A DNA stretch of 58,462 bases, from positions 1 to 58,462 of the forward strand of contig CAMWJF010000026.1 in the NCBI GenBank assembly GCA_947174505.1, in the 5' to 3' direction. Made by a program: the position numbers and the translations under genes. Origin of the DNA: an uncultured Lachnospiraceae bacterium (GTDB lineage: Bacteria; Bacillota; Clostridia; Lachnospirales; Lachnospiraceae). Of this stretch, positions 51,524 to 58,462 are shown piece by piece. The first letter of the stretch is position 1. Each line of letters starts with the position of its first letter. The notes beneath the pieces are model-generated. The model saw only the letters and a list, made by a program, of their open reading frames with translations, searched no databases and had not been told where the DNA came from.

Positions 51524-54248
51524 CAGACAATATCATTTATATTCGGTTGACACCGGAAACTTTTACAGCAATCACGAAAAATATCTGCATGAAATGAACT
51601 GCAGATACCGCAAGGAACGAAACTACATACAGAATAAACTGCCGGAAATTGAAAAAAAGCTGAAACAATACGGATATACGGTGGAAGCCCTGCACCTCTT
51701 AAGAAAGGGGAATGCTGAAAACATTCCCCCTACAGCCTCCCACGCCGATACCGTAAATGCCTATCTGCACTGGATCAGGCTGATTCGCCATAAGAGGGAA
51801 AAAGCAAAGGAATCCAAGGAGAAGCTGATTGCCCTTTTGTCCAACAAAGTCAGACAGAACGAACTGACAGACGGCAGGGACCATATCCGCACACTGAGGA
51901 CGGATTCCCTGAACGACACCAACGTAATCTCCGCTTTCGATTCCGCGCTGAGCCGGGCAGTCGGCATCAGGCAGGACGAACTGACAGAGGCTCTGATCAT
52001 TGTACAGGTTTACTATTTTGACGTATTCAAAGATCTGTTCTTTAACGGCTTTGTCCACAATGGTGAAACATACATTTATTTTACCTCCTCAGCCGGGCAG
52101 ATCCGCAGCAAAAAAGCGGTGTTTATGAAAGAAACCGTATGGAACCGGATCAAAAAGACCATTATGTGCGGCCTTACCATAGAGAAAATCAATGAAAAAG
52201 GCGGCAACAATGTCAACAAACATCTGGCTTACATGGCGCTGTCAAACTCCGCCACGGACGAGTGGAACGAATTTGACATCGACAAGTCCATTGTCGTCGA
52301 AGACTTTGAGACAAAGGTATACGGCACTTTCGACTTTGTGGATGAGACAGATTACTCCATCACCAGAAAAGAGGACGCCGTTCCCGTTCCACACACCGAC
52401 GGCGCCGGGATGATCCTGCCCTCTGTGTCCACCAAAAACTTTATGTTCCGCGCGCCTTGGATTAAGGGACTGCTCGGCGTGTTTGATTTTCGGAAATTCG
52501 TGGAAGTAAACGGCTGCTCCCCCGTCATCAGCGACATTTACGGCAAAACGCATGACATAATAAAGGAAGATATCCGGATTATCTTCACCAAAAGCCAGTT
52601 TAAAATGTATCCCTACTACGACTCCTGGGACGAATATAAATCTTACTTTAAAAAGTATCATTGCAGCGCGGGAAAATGCAATGTGGAGGAGGACAGAATC
52701 AAAAGAACAAAAATCAATTACCAGATGCTGCAGACGCTCACCGACATCTCCGATGCGGAAATCGACCTGCTGACACAAAAATCAGCAGACCGCATCCGCA
52801 ATATCTGCACCTCAAAGGAAACCATGCTTGACGTTTTAGGGATTTCCCCCTACAACACGGACATGACGCCCTTTCAGCAGGCCCTTAAGCTGTACCCTTC
52901 CCTGCTTGGCGACACCTACACCAAAGACATTCTCCGGGACGTAAAAAACAGCCTGCTCAAAAAATATCGGAGCGGAAAGCTTGAGGTAAACGGCAGATAT
53001 ACCTTCCTGCTCCCCGATTTCTATGCAGCCTGCGAATACTGGTTCGGAAAGATGGAGCATCCCGAAGGGCTTTTGGCGGACACAGAGGTATTCTGCCACC
53101 TGTTCCGGCATTTCGACAAACTGGACTGTCTCAGAAGCCCGCATTTATACAGAGAACATGCCGTGCGTCACAATGTGGCAGGCGAGACAGACACAGGCCG
53201 CGCCGAAAAAATACGGGAATGGTTTTCCACAGACGGCCTCTATGCCAGTACCCATGACCTGATCAGCAAGCTTCTGATGTACGACGTGGACGGGGACAAG
53301 TCCCTTGTTGTGGCCGATCCGAAGCTGATAGAAATTGCAGAGCGGAATATGAAGGGAATCGTCCCTCTCTACTATAATATGAGAAAAGCCAGACCCGCCC
53401 TGCTGAATAAACAGAACATCTACGCCGGACTGCACGCCGCCTTCACCGGCGGCAATATCGGAATCTACAGCAACGCCATCTCAAAGATCTGGAACAGCGA
53501 AGTGTTTCTGTCAGGTTCTGATGCAGAAAAGCAGGATGCCATCGACTGCGTAAAACAGCTCTGCTGTCAGAACAACTTTGTCATTGATTTTGCAAAAACC
53601 TTATATAAACCTGAATTTCCCAAAAAGGTCAGTGAGCGGATCGCCGGATATACCGGCAGCAAGCTTCCCGCTTTCTTCGAATTTGCAAAAGATAAAGAAA
53701 AGACACAGATCCAGGCGCGGAACGGCAGCTTCGTGAACAGGCTGTACGACAAGATCCCGGACAAGCCGATCAACACCCGCAGCCTTCATCTGGAAACGCT
53801 CAACTATCATAAACTGATGTCTGACCAGAACATCCGATGCAGCGAAGAAACGGCCGACCTGTACGATACCTTAAATAAGCAGTACCGCCACATGGTTCAC
53901 ATGAAAGACGCGCGCGCGGACAATATGGCCTATATCGCAAATAAAATCCGTGCATCCTTCTCCGCCCTCGGCTGTTCCGAAGAAACCGTCACCGACATGC
54001 TGGTCGAATACCTGTACGGCAGGGGGAAACGGTACAAACAGCTTCTGTGGTTCTGCTATGGGGAACAGGTGGTAACAAACCTCAGAAAAAATATAGGGAC
54101 GCAGAACACCAAATACATCCCCTGCGCCGACTGCGGGGAATGGATCGAAATCCGCGCCAGGGACAACCGCACCAGACGCTGCCCCTCCTGCCAGAAGGAA
54201 TATGTGCGGATGCGCGACCGAAAACGCAAACAGAAAAATTCCGTTTAA
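51516..54248 (+). CDS. YonO/QDE-1-type single-subunit RNA polymerase
   Basis: A 910-residue protein. The central part has FRAPWIKGLLGVFDFRKF, IYGKTHDIIKEDIRIIFTKS and QFKMYPYYDSW before a region like that preceding the RdRP double-psi barrels (RTKINYQMLQTL). LRSPHLYREHAVR follows, then the catalytic DVDGD at residues 590-594 in LLMYDVDGDKSLVVADPKLIEIA. Eukaryotic RdRPs, QDE-1 and phage SPbeta YonO share the DxDGD triple-Asp motif and PxLhxxD-like step; the multi-subunit enzyme has NADFDGD. The C-terminus is a zinc ribbon (C870, C873, C889, C892). TTG start after AAAGGAG. It probably makes transcripts for this element, as YonO does for SPbeta late genes. Template (DNA or RNA) is not shown. Confidence 0.8.
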   Translation: MLDRQYHLYSVDTGNFYSNHEKYLHEMNCRYRKERNYIQNKLPEIEKKLKQYGYTVEALHLLRKGNAENIPPTASHADTVNAYLHWIRLIRHKREKAKESKEKLIALLSNKVRQNELTDGRDHIRTLRTDSLNDTNVISAFDSALSRAVGIRQDELTEALIIVQVYYFDVFKDLFFNGFVHNGETYIYFTSSAGQIRSKKAVFMKETVWNRIKKTIMCGLTIEKINEKGGNNVNKHLAYMALSNSATDEWNEFDIDKSIVVEDFETKVYGTFDFVDETDYSITRKEDAVPVPHTDGAGMILPSVSTKNFMFRAPWIKGLLGVFDFRKFVEVNGCSPVISDIYGKTHDIIKEDIRIIFTKSQFKMYPYYDSWDEYKSYFKKYHCSAGKCNVEEDRIKRTKINYQMLQTLTDISDAEIDLLTQKSADRIRNICTSKETMLDVLGISPYNTDMTPFQQALKLYPSLLGDTYTKDILRDVKNSLLKKYRSGKLEVNGRYTFLLPDFYAACEYWFGKMEHPEGLLADTEVFCHLFRHFDKLDCLRSPHLYREHAVRHNVAGETDTGRAEKIREWFSTDGLYASTHDLISKLLMYDVDGDKSLVVADPKLIEIAERNMKGIVPLYYNMRKARPALLNKQNIYAGLHAAFTGGNIGIYSNAISKIWNSEVFLSGSDAEKQDAIDCVKQLCCQNNFVIDFAKTLYKPEFPKKVSERIAGYTGSKLPAFFEFAKDKEKTQIQARNGSFVNRLYDKIPDKPINTRSLHLETLNYHKLMSDQNIRCSEETADLYDTLNKQYRHMVHMKDARADNMAYIANKIRASFSALGCSEETVTDMLVEYLYGRGKRYKQLLWFCYGEQVVTNLRKNIGTQNTKYIPCADCGEWIEIRARDNRTRRCPSCQKEYVRMRDRKRKQKNSV

Positions 54249-54306
54249 CAAAACGGACTAAAACAGGCCATTCCCAATGGCCGAAAGGAAACCGACAAAA
54301 AAGCAA

Positions 54307-54371
54307 ACAGCCATCCGCAGTGGGTTTTCCCTTGTGTATATAAGGGAACCAGCATATTGCGCAATGGCTGT
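54307..54371 (+). promoter_or_regulatory. Nested hairpin before the HU-like gene
   Basis: ACAGCCAT (54307-54314) pairs with ATGGCTGT (54364-54371), enclosing TTCCCTT (54327-54333) with AAGGGAA (54342-54348). The outer right arm ends 5 nt before the AGGAGG of the HU-like gene. It could be an RNA processing site or translation control structure. Confidence 0.5.
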
Positions 54372-54389
54372 GAACAGGAGGAACCCATC

Positions 54390-54704
54390 TTGATTATCAC
54401 GCAGGAAAACCTCATAAACCAAATTGCCGACAAAGAAGAGATCAGCCCTGCAACCGTCCGCAGAATATTTAAATCCGCGGAGGATATCATTTTCAGCTGC
54501 CTGTCTTCTACTACCTCCTCTGAAAATACGGTGGTAAAAGTACTGGATGGATTAAGTCTGGAATGCACCCTCCTTCCCGAACGGGAAATCCATACCTACG
54601 ATACCATCGTATGCAAACCGCGTCTTTGGACAAAGCCCAAAGTCACACGGTACTACAACCGAAAGCTGAACGGCTATTTTAAACGAAAGCAGGTGATCCT
54701 TTGA
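54390..54704 (+). CDS. HU/IHF-like DNA-binding protein
   Basis: A 104-residue protein with the HU helical start (MIITQENLINQIADKEEISPATVRRIFKSAEDIIFSCLSS) and strands (VVKVLDGLSLECTLLP...DTIVCKPRLWTKPKVTRYYNRKLNGYFKRK), where KPKVTRYYNRKLNGYFKRK resembles the arm and C-terminus. It starts at TTG 54390 with 8 nt from AGGAGG. It is likely to compact or bend the element's DNA, or to aid polymerase. Confidence 0.65.
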   Translation: MIITQENLINQIADKEEISPATVRRIFKSAEDIIFSCLSSTTSSENTVVKVLDGLSLECTLLPEREIHTYDTIVCKPRLWTKPKVTRYYNRKLNGYFKRKQVIL

Positions 54705-55459
54705 AGCTGAACTATTTTGAACTGCTATCTCCCGACCCGGTACAGGTTCCGTCGGTAGGAGGCGTCAAATCTCCCACTCTGCGGGAAATCTCTTCCCTTG
54801 GTCTGCGCACCTACCGGCATTATCTGGCGATTCTTTCTCTGGATCTTGCCTCGTATCTGTCCATGACCGACACAGCCGGACTCTATGCGCTCTTATCCGA
54901 TGAGGAAAAAGCGAAAATGACCCTGTTCGATCTGCTCCTTTCCAGTCCGCCCTCCTGCGCACTGATACAGAACATGCTGGACTTTTTTATGGAAGGGACC
55001 GTCACCTACTCCGAGTCCCAGCATGCTTTTCTGGTCTGCAATGACAACGGACAGAACGGAATGATTACAAGGGAAAACTACCTGACTGTGTGCGATCTGA
55101 TCGGACAGCGAAACTACCTGAAGCGAAGACGCGACGAGGACTTATCGAAGGTGAAAAGCAAAAAGGCGCTGGAGATTATGAAAAAGCTTCAGAAGGGAAG
55201 AGCCGAAAAAGAAAAGCTGGCAAAGACAGATAAAAATATGGAATTGGGAAATATCATTTCCGCCGTCGCAAACAGGAGCCAGTCCCTCCATATCCTAAAC
55301 ATCTGGGATCTGACCGTATACCAGCTCTGGGACTGCTTTGCCAGACTTTCCGGCAATAACCTGTACAACATCCAATCCATGAGCGTTGCTGCCTGGGGTG
55401 ACAAGAATCACTCCTTTGACGCCGCCGCATGGTTCAAAAAGATAGAAACTGAAAATTAA
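54701..55459 (+). CDS. Uncharacterised protein of the phage-like operon
   Basis: A 252-residue protein with no signal peptide, helical with a charged middle (about 140-170). The C-terminal part has the pattern LHILNIWDLTVYQLWDCFARL...WGDKNHSFDAAAWFK, typical of phage tail assembly or chaperone-like proteins, which often precede tail-tube genes. TTG start overlaps the previous stop by 4 bp with AGGTG upstream. The function is inferred from position only. Confidence 0.5.
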   Translation: MKLNYFELLSPDPVQVPSVGGVKSPTLREISSLGLRTYRHYLAILSLDLASYLSMTDTAGLYALLSDEEKAKMTLFDLLLSSPPSCALIQNMLDFFMEGTVTYSESQHAFLVCNDNGQNGMITRENYLTVCDLIGQRNYLKRRRDEDLSKVKSKKALEIMKKLQKGRAEKEKLAKTDKNMELGNIISAVANRSQSLHILNIWDLTVYQLWDCFARLSGNNLYNIQSMSVAAWGDKNHSFDAAAWFKKIETEN

Positions 55460-55483
55460 CAACATCTAAAGGAGGAACACACT

Positions 55484-56215
55484 ATGACAAACCCTAACAT
55501 GGCAAACAGAGAGGTCTGCGATCTGCTTTTCGTGGACTACGCCACAAAGAAGCCTTTTCTCAATCTGGATTTCGCAAACGTCAGCACAACTGAGCTGACC
55601 GGCGAATCCGTATTTGCCCACGGCGGAAAGGGCCATCCCAAGCGCGTCCAGTTCTCTGGCGAGAGAGGCGGCACCATTACCATCGAGACACAGATTCAGA
55701 CCGTTAAGCTCTGGCAGCTGATTACCGGCGGCGAGATCTCCAAGTCTGCCAAGTTTGTGACAAGAATGGAGATGTCCGTGGATGACACCGGAACCGGCAT
55801 TACCCTGCCCGACGCACCGGCAGCAGACAGCGTGGTTGTCTACAAAGCAGCCGACGACTGTGGCACAGAGCTGGCATGCACTGTGGCCGATAAGGTCATC
55901 ACACTCACGACCGCACTGGCAGGCGGCGAAACAGTCATCGTTTACTACATGAAGGAGGTAAACGAGGGCGTACAGAGAATCAACATCAAGTCCACCAGCT
56001 TCCCGAAGAATTTCATTGTCTACGGCGACACGGTTATGAAGACCGAGGACGACGAGGCAGTGCCGCTTAAGCTGACAGCTTACAAGTGCGCACCCCAGTC
56101 CAATATGTCTCTCAGCTTCAGTAACAATGGGGATCCCGGAAGCCTGACCATCACCGCTGATCTGATGGCGGATCAGGATAACAACATTCTCGATCTCACT
56201 CTCATCGAGGAGTAA
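55484..56215 (+). CDS. Phage structural (tail-tube-like) protein
   Basis: A 243-residue beta-rich protein, without signal peptide. It opens with MANREVCDLLFVDYATKKPFLNLDFANVSTTELTGESVFAHGGKGH, has an Ig-like insert at about 105-155 (DSVVVYKAADDCGTELACTVADKVITLTTAL), and closes with SNNGDPGSLTITADLMADQDNNILDLTLIEE. The shape fits a tail-tube or other virion subunit. ATG 55484 follows AAAGGAGG with 8-nt spacing. It is the last gene before a strong terminator. Identification of subunit type is uncertain. Confidence 0.55.
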   Translation: MTNPNMANREVCDLLFVDYATKKPFLNLDFANVSTTELTGESVFAHGGKGHPKRVQFSGERGGTITIETQIQTVKLWQLITGGEISKSAKFVTRMEMSVDDTGTGITLPDAPAADSVVVYKAADDCGTELACTVADKVITLTTALAGGETVIVYYMKEVNEGVQRINIKSTSFPKNFIVYGDTVMKTEDDEAVPLKLTAYKCAPQSNMSLSFSNNGDPGSLTITADLMADQDNNILDLTLIEE

Positions 56216-56290
56216 TCCCGTCCGGCTGCCTTTTCGAAAAGAAGGGCAGCCGGATGACACGATTTCTTCCTTATCGAAAACCACATCTCA

Positions 56291-56331
56291 GGGATAACAC
56301 TTACAGTCTGTATCTGTTATCCCTTTTTTTT
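56291..56331 (+). terminator. Strong terminator ending the RNA polymerase operon
   Basis: GGGATAACA (56291-56299) pairs with TGTTATCCC (56315-56323), followed by T8. A second perfect hairpin (TCCGGCTGCC/GGGCAGCCGGA, 56219-56254) lies between the stop codon and it. Confidence 0.9.
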
Positions 56332-56390
56332 ACGACAACTGAAAACATGGAATTGCAACGGCAAAAAACACGCCGTGGTTAGGAGTGCAT

Positions 56391-56810
56391 ATGGAATTTA
56401 CAGAATTAATACAGTATATCCTTTACGTTGTCCTGACAGCCATTTTACCTGTGGCCGCAAAGTATGCCATCAGCCTCATTCAGACCAAAATCAGGGAAAG
56501 CGCCTTCATCGAGGAGGCCGCTAAGACAGAGGCCAGAAGTATCCTCATAAAGGACGCCCTGTCCGACGTCATGGACGCCGTGCTGTATGTCAACCAGACC
56601 TTTGTGGATACACTGAAGGCGAAGGGCGAATTTACGGAAAGCGCATGGAAAGAGGCGAAACAGAAAGCATACAATGCCGCCCTGCTCACTGTCTCCGAAG
56701 AGTCAAAAAAAGCGGTGGCAGCCGTTTACGGTTCCTTTGACAACTGGCTGCAGTTAAAAATAGAAGCCTCCGTCAAGGCAGCTAAAACCAGTAAGGACGT
56801 GATTTTATGA
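56391..56810 (+). CDS. Phage holin, LLH family
   Basis: A 139-residue protein with one membrane helix (about 5-27, LIQYILYVVLTAILPVAAKYA) and a helical charged tail with DAVLYVNQTFVDTLKAKGEFTESAWKEAKQKAYNAALLTVSEESKKAV, the LLH-holin pattern. Holins form holes in the membrane that time lysis. The start at 56391 follows AGGAG with 5-nt spacing. It overlaps the endolysin start as ATGA. Confidence 0.82.
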   Translation: MEFTELIQYILYVVLTAILPVAAKYAISLIQTKIRESAFIEEAAKTEARSILIKDALSDVMDAVLYVNQTFVDTLKAKGEFTESAWKEAKQKAYNAALLTVSEESKKAVAAVYGSFDNWLQLKIEASVKAAKTSKDVIL

Positions 56811-57826
56811 ATAAAATAATCAGTGAAAACGGTCTCTCCCTGATCAGGCGGTTTGAGGGCTGTCGGTTAACCGCCTATCAGGACAGCGCCGGCGTGTGGA
56901 CCGTCGGATACGGTCACACCTCTGGCGTATCCAAAGGACAGACCATTACCCAGACACAGGCCGACGCCTATCTGCGCGCCGACTGTGCAACCGCAGAGAA
57001 AGCGGTAAACCGCTATATGGATACCTACCAGTGGAACCAGAACCAGTTTGACGCCCTCGTCAGCTTTACCTTTAACTGCGGCACGGGGAACCTGAAAACC
57101 CTGCTCGACGGCGGCACACGAAGCATCTCCCAGATCAGTGAAAAAATCCCTGCCTACCGCAAAGCAGGCGGCCGCGTATTGCAGGGTCTGGTCAACCGGC
57201 GCGCCGCAGAAAAATCATTATTTGATACCCCTGTTACTCCGACCGAAAATCCTGCTCTTCCTCCCACATACATAAAACCTATCTGTTATCTGCAGACCGA
57301 TCCCCGCTGGAAATCGCACAACTACTCCGCCAAAGGCGAACAGAAAACGATCGGCAGCTCCGGCTGCGGCGTCACGGCCTCCGCCATGGTGATTGCCACC
57401 CTGAAAAATCTGGCGGTAACGCCCGTCACCACCGCAGAATGGTCTATGTCACACGGCTATAAGGCTTTGAACCAGGGAACCTACTACTCCTATTTTGTCC
57501 CCCAGTTTTCCGCCTATGGCATCACATGCGAGCGGCTAAACCAGTCCAATCTCTACGGCACCCCCTCCTCTGCCACCCACGAAAAGGCTCTTTGCGCACT
57601 GCAAAACGGCAATTGGGTGATCGCCTGTATGGGGAAAGGAAACTGGACAAGCGCAGGCCATTTTATTCTTCTGTACCGTTATGAAAACGGTTATGTCCAT
57701 ATCAATGATCCCGCATCCACAAAAGAATGCAGGATCCGAAATACCTGGGACTTATTTTCCCGGCAGGTCAAATATATGTGGGTCGTTCACGTTTCCGATG
57801 GAACGGTCTCCCCGGCAGGCGTCTGA
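56807..57826 (+). CDS. Two-domain endolysin: GH24 lysozyme plus C39-like peptidase
   Basis: A 339-residue lysis protein without signal peptide, consistent with holin-dependent release. Residues 1-145 form the T4-type lysozyme (GH24) with catalytic Glu in RRFEG (residue 14), Asp in YQDSAG and Thr in GYGHTSG. Residues about 160-335 are a papain-like C39 family peptidase with Cys in SSGCGVTA, His in SAGHFILL and Asp/Asn in INDPAS. The two domains would cut the sugar chains and the peptides of peptidoglycan. The start at 56807 overlaps the holin stop. Confidence 0.88.
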   Translation: MNKIISENGLSLIRRFEGCRLTAYQDSAGVWTVGYGHTSGVSKGQTITQTQADAYLRADCATAEKAVNRYMDTYQWNQNQFDALVSFTFNCGTGNLKTLLDGGTRSISQISEKIPAYRKAGGRVLQGLVNRRAAEKSLFDTPVTPTENPALPPTYIKPICYLQTDPRWKSHNYSAKGEQKTIGSSGCGVTASAMVIATLKNLAVTPVTTAEWSMSHGYKALNQGTYYSYFVPQFSAYGITCERLNQSNLYGTPSSATHEKALCALQNGNWVIACMGKGNWTSAGHFILLYRYENGYVHINDPASTKECRIRNTWDLFSRQVKYMWVVHVSDGTVSPAGV

Positions 57827-57856
57827 CTGCCTGCCGAGAAAGGAATCCGATGTAAA

Positions 57857-58366
57857 ATGAATGAAATAATAGAACTCACAAAGATTGACTATCTGTCCCT
57901 ATTTCCCGCCATGTTTGCCATTCTGGCCGGGACAAAAGCCTTCCTCTCCCTCTTTGAATGGCTGATTCATAAGCTCGGCCTTGAGACAAAATGGATGCGG
58001 CAGCGTCGGGAAGAACACGAGCTGCTGATCCAGACCTCCCAGAATCTCTCTGCCCTGCAAAAACAGCATGTGCGCGATATGGAAAAATCAGACAGGCGGG
58101 ATGAGGTGATTTCCTCGGACATCAAAAAACTTACCCGCATGTTTGTGGATAAGGAAATCGATGATATGCGCTGGGAAATCAACAATTTCGCCACCACAGT
58201 TTCCGAGGGGAAGCCATGCAATAAGGACAGTTTCAAACACTGCATCCACATCTATGAAAAATACGAACAGATCCTTGCGGAAAACGGCCTTGAAAACGGC
58301 GAGGTGGAGATTTCCATGGAGCTGATCAATGATGCTTATATGCGGAGGCTGCGGGAGGGGTTTTAG
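57857..58366 (+). CDS. Membrane-anchored coiled-coil protein of the lysis cassette
   Basis: A 169-residue protein with an N-terminal hydrophobic segment (about 12-32) and a helical charged remainder with a coiled-coil stretch (about 55-95). Not identified; its place after holin and endolysin suggests a lysis accessory or membrane regulator. ATG 57857 follows AAAGGAA with a longer spacing. It ends 17 bp before the right repeat arm. Confidence 0.6.
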   Translation: MNEIIELTKIDYLSLFPAMFAILAGTKAFLSLFEWLIHKLGLETKWMRQRREEHELLIQTSQNLSALQKQHVRDMEKSDRRDEVISSDIKKLTRMFVDKEIDDMRWEINNFATTVSEGKPCNKDSFKHCIHIYEKYEQILAENGLENGEVEISMELINDAYMRRLREGF

Positions 58367-58383
58367 AAACAGTTAAACAGCAC

Positions 58384-58437
58384 CACGGAAATCAATTTTC
58401 AAAAAAGAGGAAATATGATATTATGTAAACATGGTGA
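58384..58437. repeat. Right arm of 54-bp inverted repeat
   Basis: The reverse complement of this stretch equals window bases 1-54 except one position. The arm begins 17 bp after the last gene of the lysis cassette and holds a rightward promoter, so genes to the right are probably transcribed from here. Confidence 0.95.
58396..58424 (+). promoter_or_regulatory. Promoter pointing right, out of the window
   Basis: TTTTCA (58396-58401), a 17-bp spacer and TATTAT (58419-58424). It is the mirror of the promoter at 14-42. Confidence 0.6.
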
Positions 58438-58462
58438 ATAGCACAATAACAGAATATTTTAC

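Noticed and set aside
55466..56284. 272-residue leftward frame opposite the tail-tube-like gene.
   Set aside because: Shadow; the rightward gene has a strong ribosome site and the operon context.

Overview
The window looks like chromosomal DNA of a spore-forming Lachnospiraceae-type clostridium. The taxonomic pointers are the sporulation sigma factor sigG, the aroQ-aroK-aroE-yqeG run next to efp, nrdR and ylmC, a DUF5688 protein, an AgrC/LytTR-type signalling pair, strong AGGAGG ribosome binding sites and roughly even base composition. This placement is inferred from gene content, not from a search. Starts were chosen from ribosome binding sites, so many are downstream of the longest possible ORF.

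Region by region. 0-7.6 kb: LytTR-DUF3021 regulator pair, Xaa-Pro aminopeptidase, MATE exporter, cupin, and an Lsa-like ABC-F gene behind an attenuator-type leader with a three-codon uORF. 7.8-16 kb: a rubredoxin-glutamate synthase-like fusion under a PerR/Fur-like palindrome, a DUF362 ferredoxin, a tandem HD-GYP protein, an SOS-controlled Y-family polymerase with its YolD partner, and a large lipoprotein. 16-21 kb: a BlaI-M56 peptidase-DJ-1 operon with two operator palindromes, and a second MATE exporter with a long structured leader. 21-25 kb: a WYL-SF1 helicase-nuclease protein (possible defence) and two decayed genes. 25-35 kb: MarR-TSUP operon, an OmpR-type two-component system with an FtsX-type ABC transporter, and a GHKL kinase/LytTR regulator pair. 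34.8-36.4 kb: an AT-rich patch with a RelA/SpoT-like synthetase and a Phd antitoxin with a truncated ParE. 37-48 kb: housekeeping genes (gdhA, tRNA-Arg, efp, aro genes, nrdR, ylmC, sigG) and two SH3-domain membrane proteins. 48.2-48.8 kb: HicAB with a frameshifted toxin.

The most unusual part is 48.9-58.4 kb. A leftward operon encodes a small sigma-70-like factor and a DUF262-like protein, from a promoter with one perfect and one near-perfect LexA (SOS) box. Beside it, rightward, runs an operon whose largest product (910 aa) carries the DxDGD signature and flanking motifs of the YonO/QDE-1 class of single-subunit two-barrel RNA polymerases. It is followed by an HU-like protein, two proteins of probable phage structural type, a strong terminator, an LLH-type holin, a GH24-C39-like two-domain endolysin, and another membrane protein. 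No integrase, terminase, portal or capsid gene is visible before the window ends. The simplest reading is a DNA-damage-induced prophage or phage-tail-like element that brings its own sigma factor and its own RNA polymerase.

The two ends of the window carry the same 54-bp sequence (53/54 identical) in inverted orientation. Each copy contains a good -35/-10 promoter pointing out of the window, so the element's regulon may continue on both sides. The repeat could also be an assembly breakpoint.
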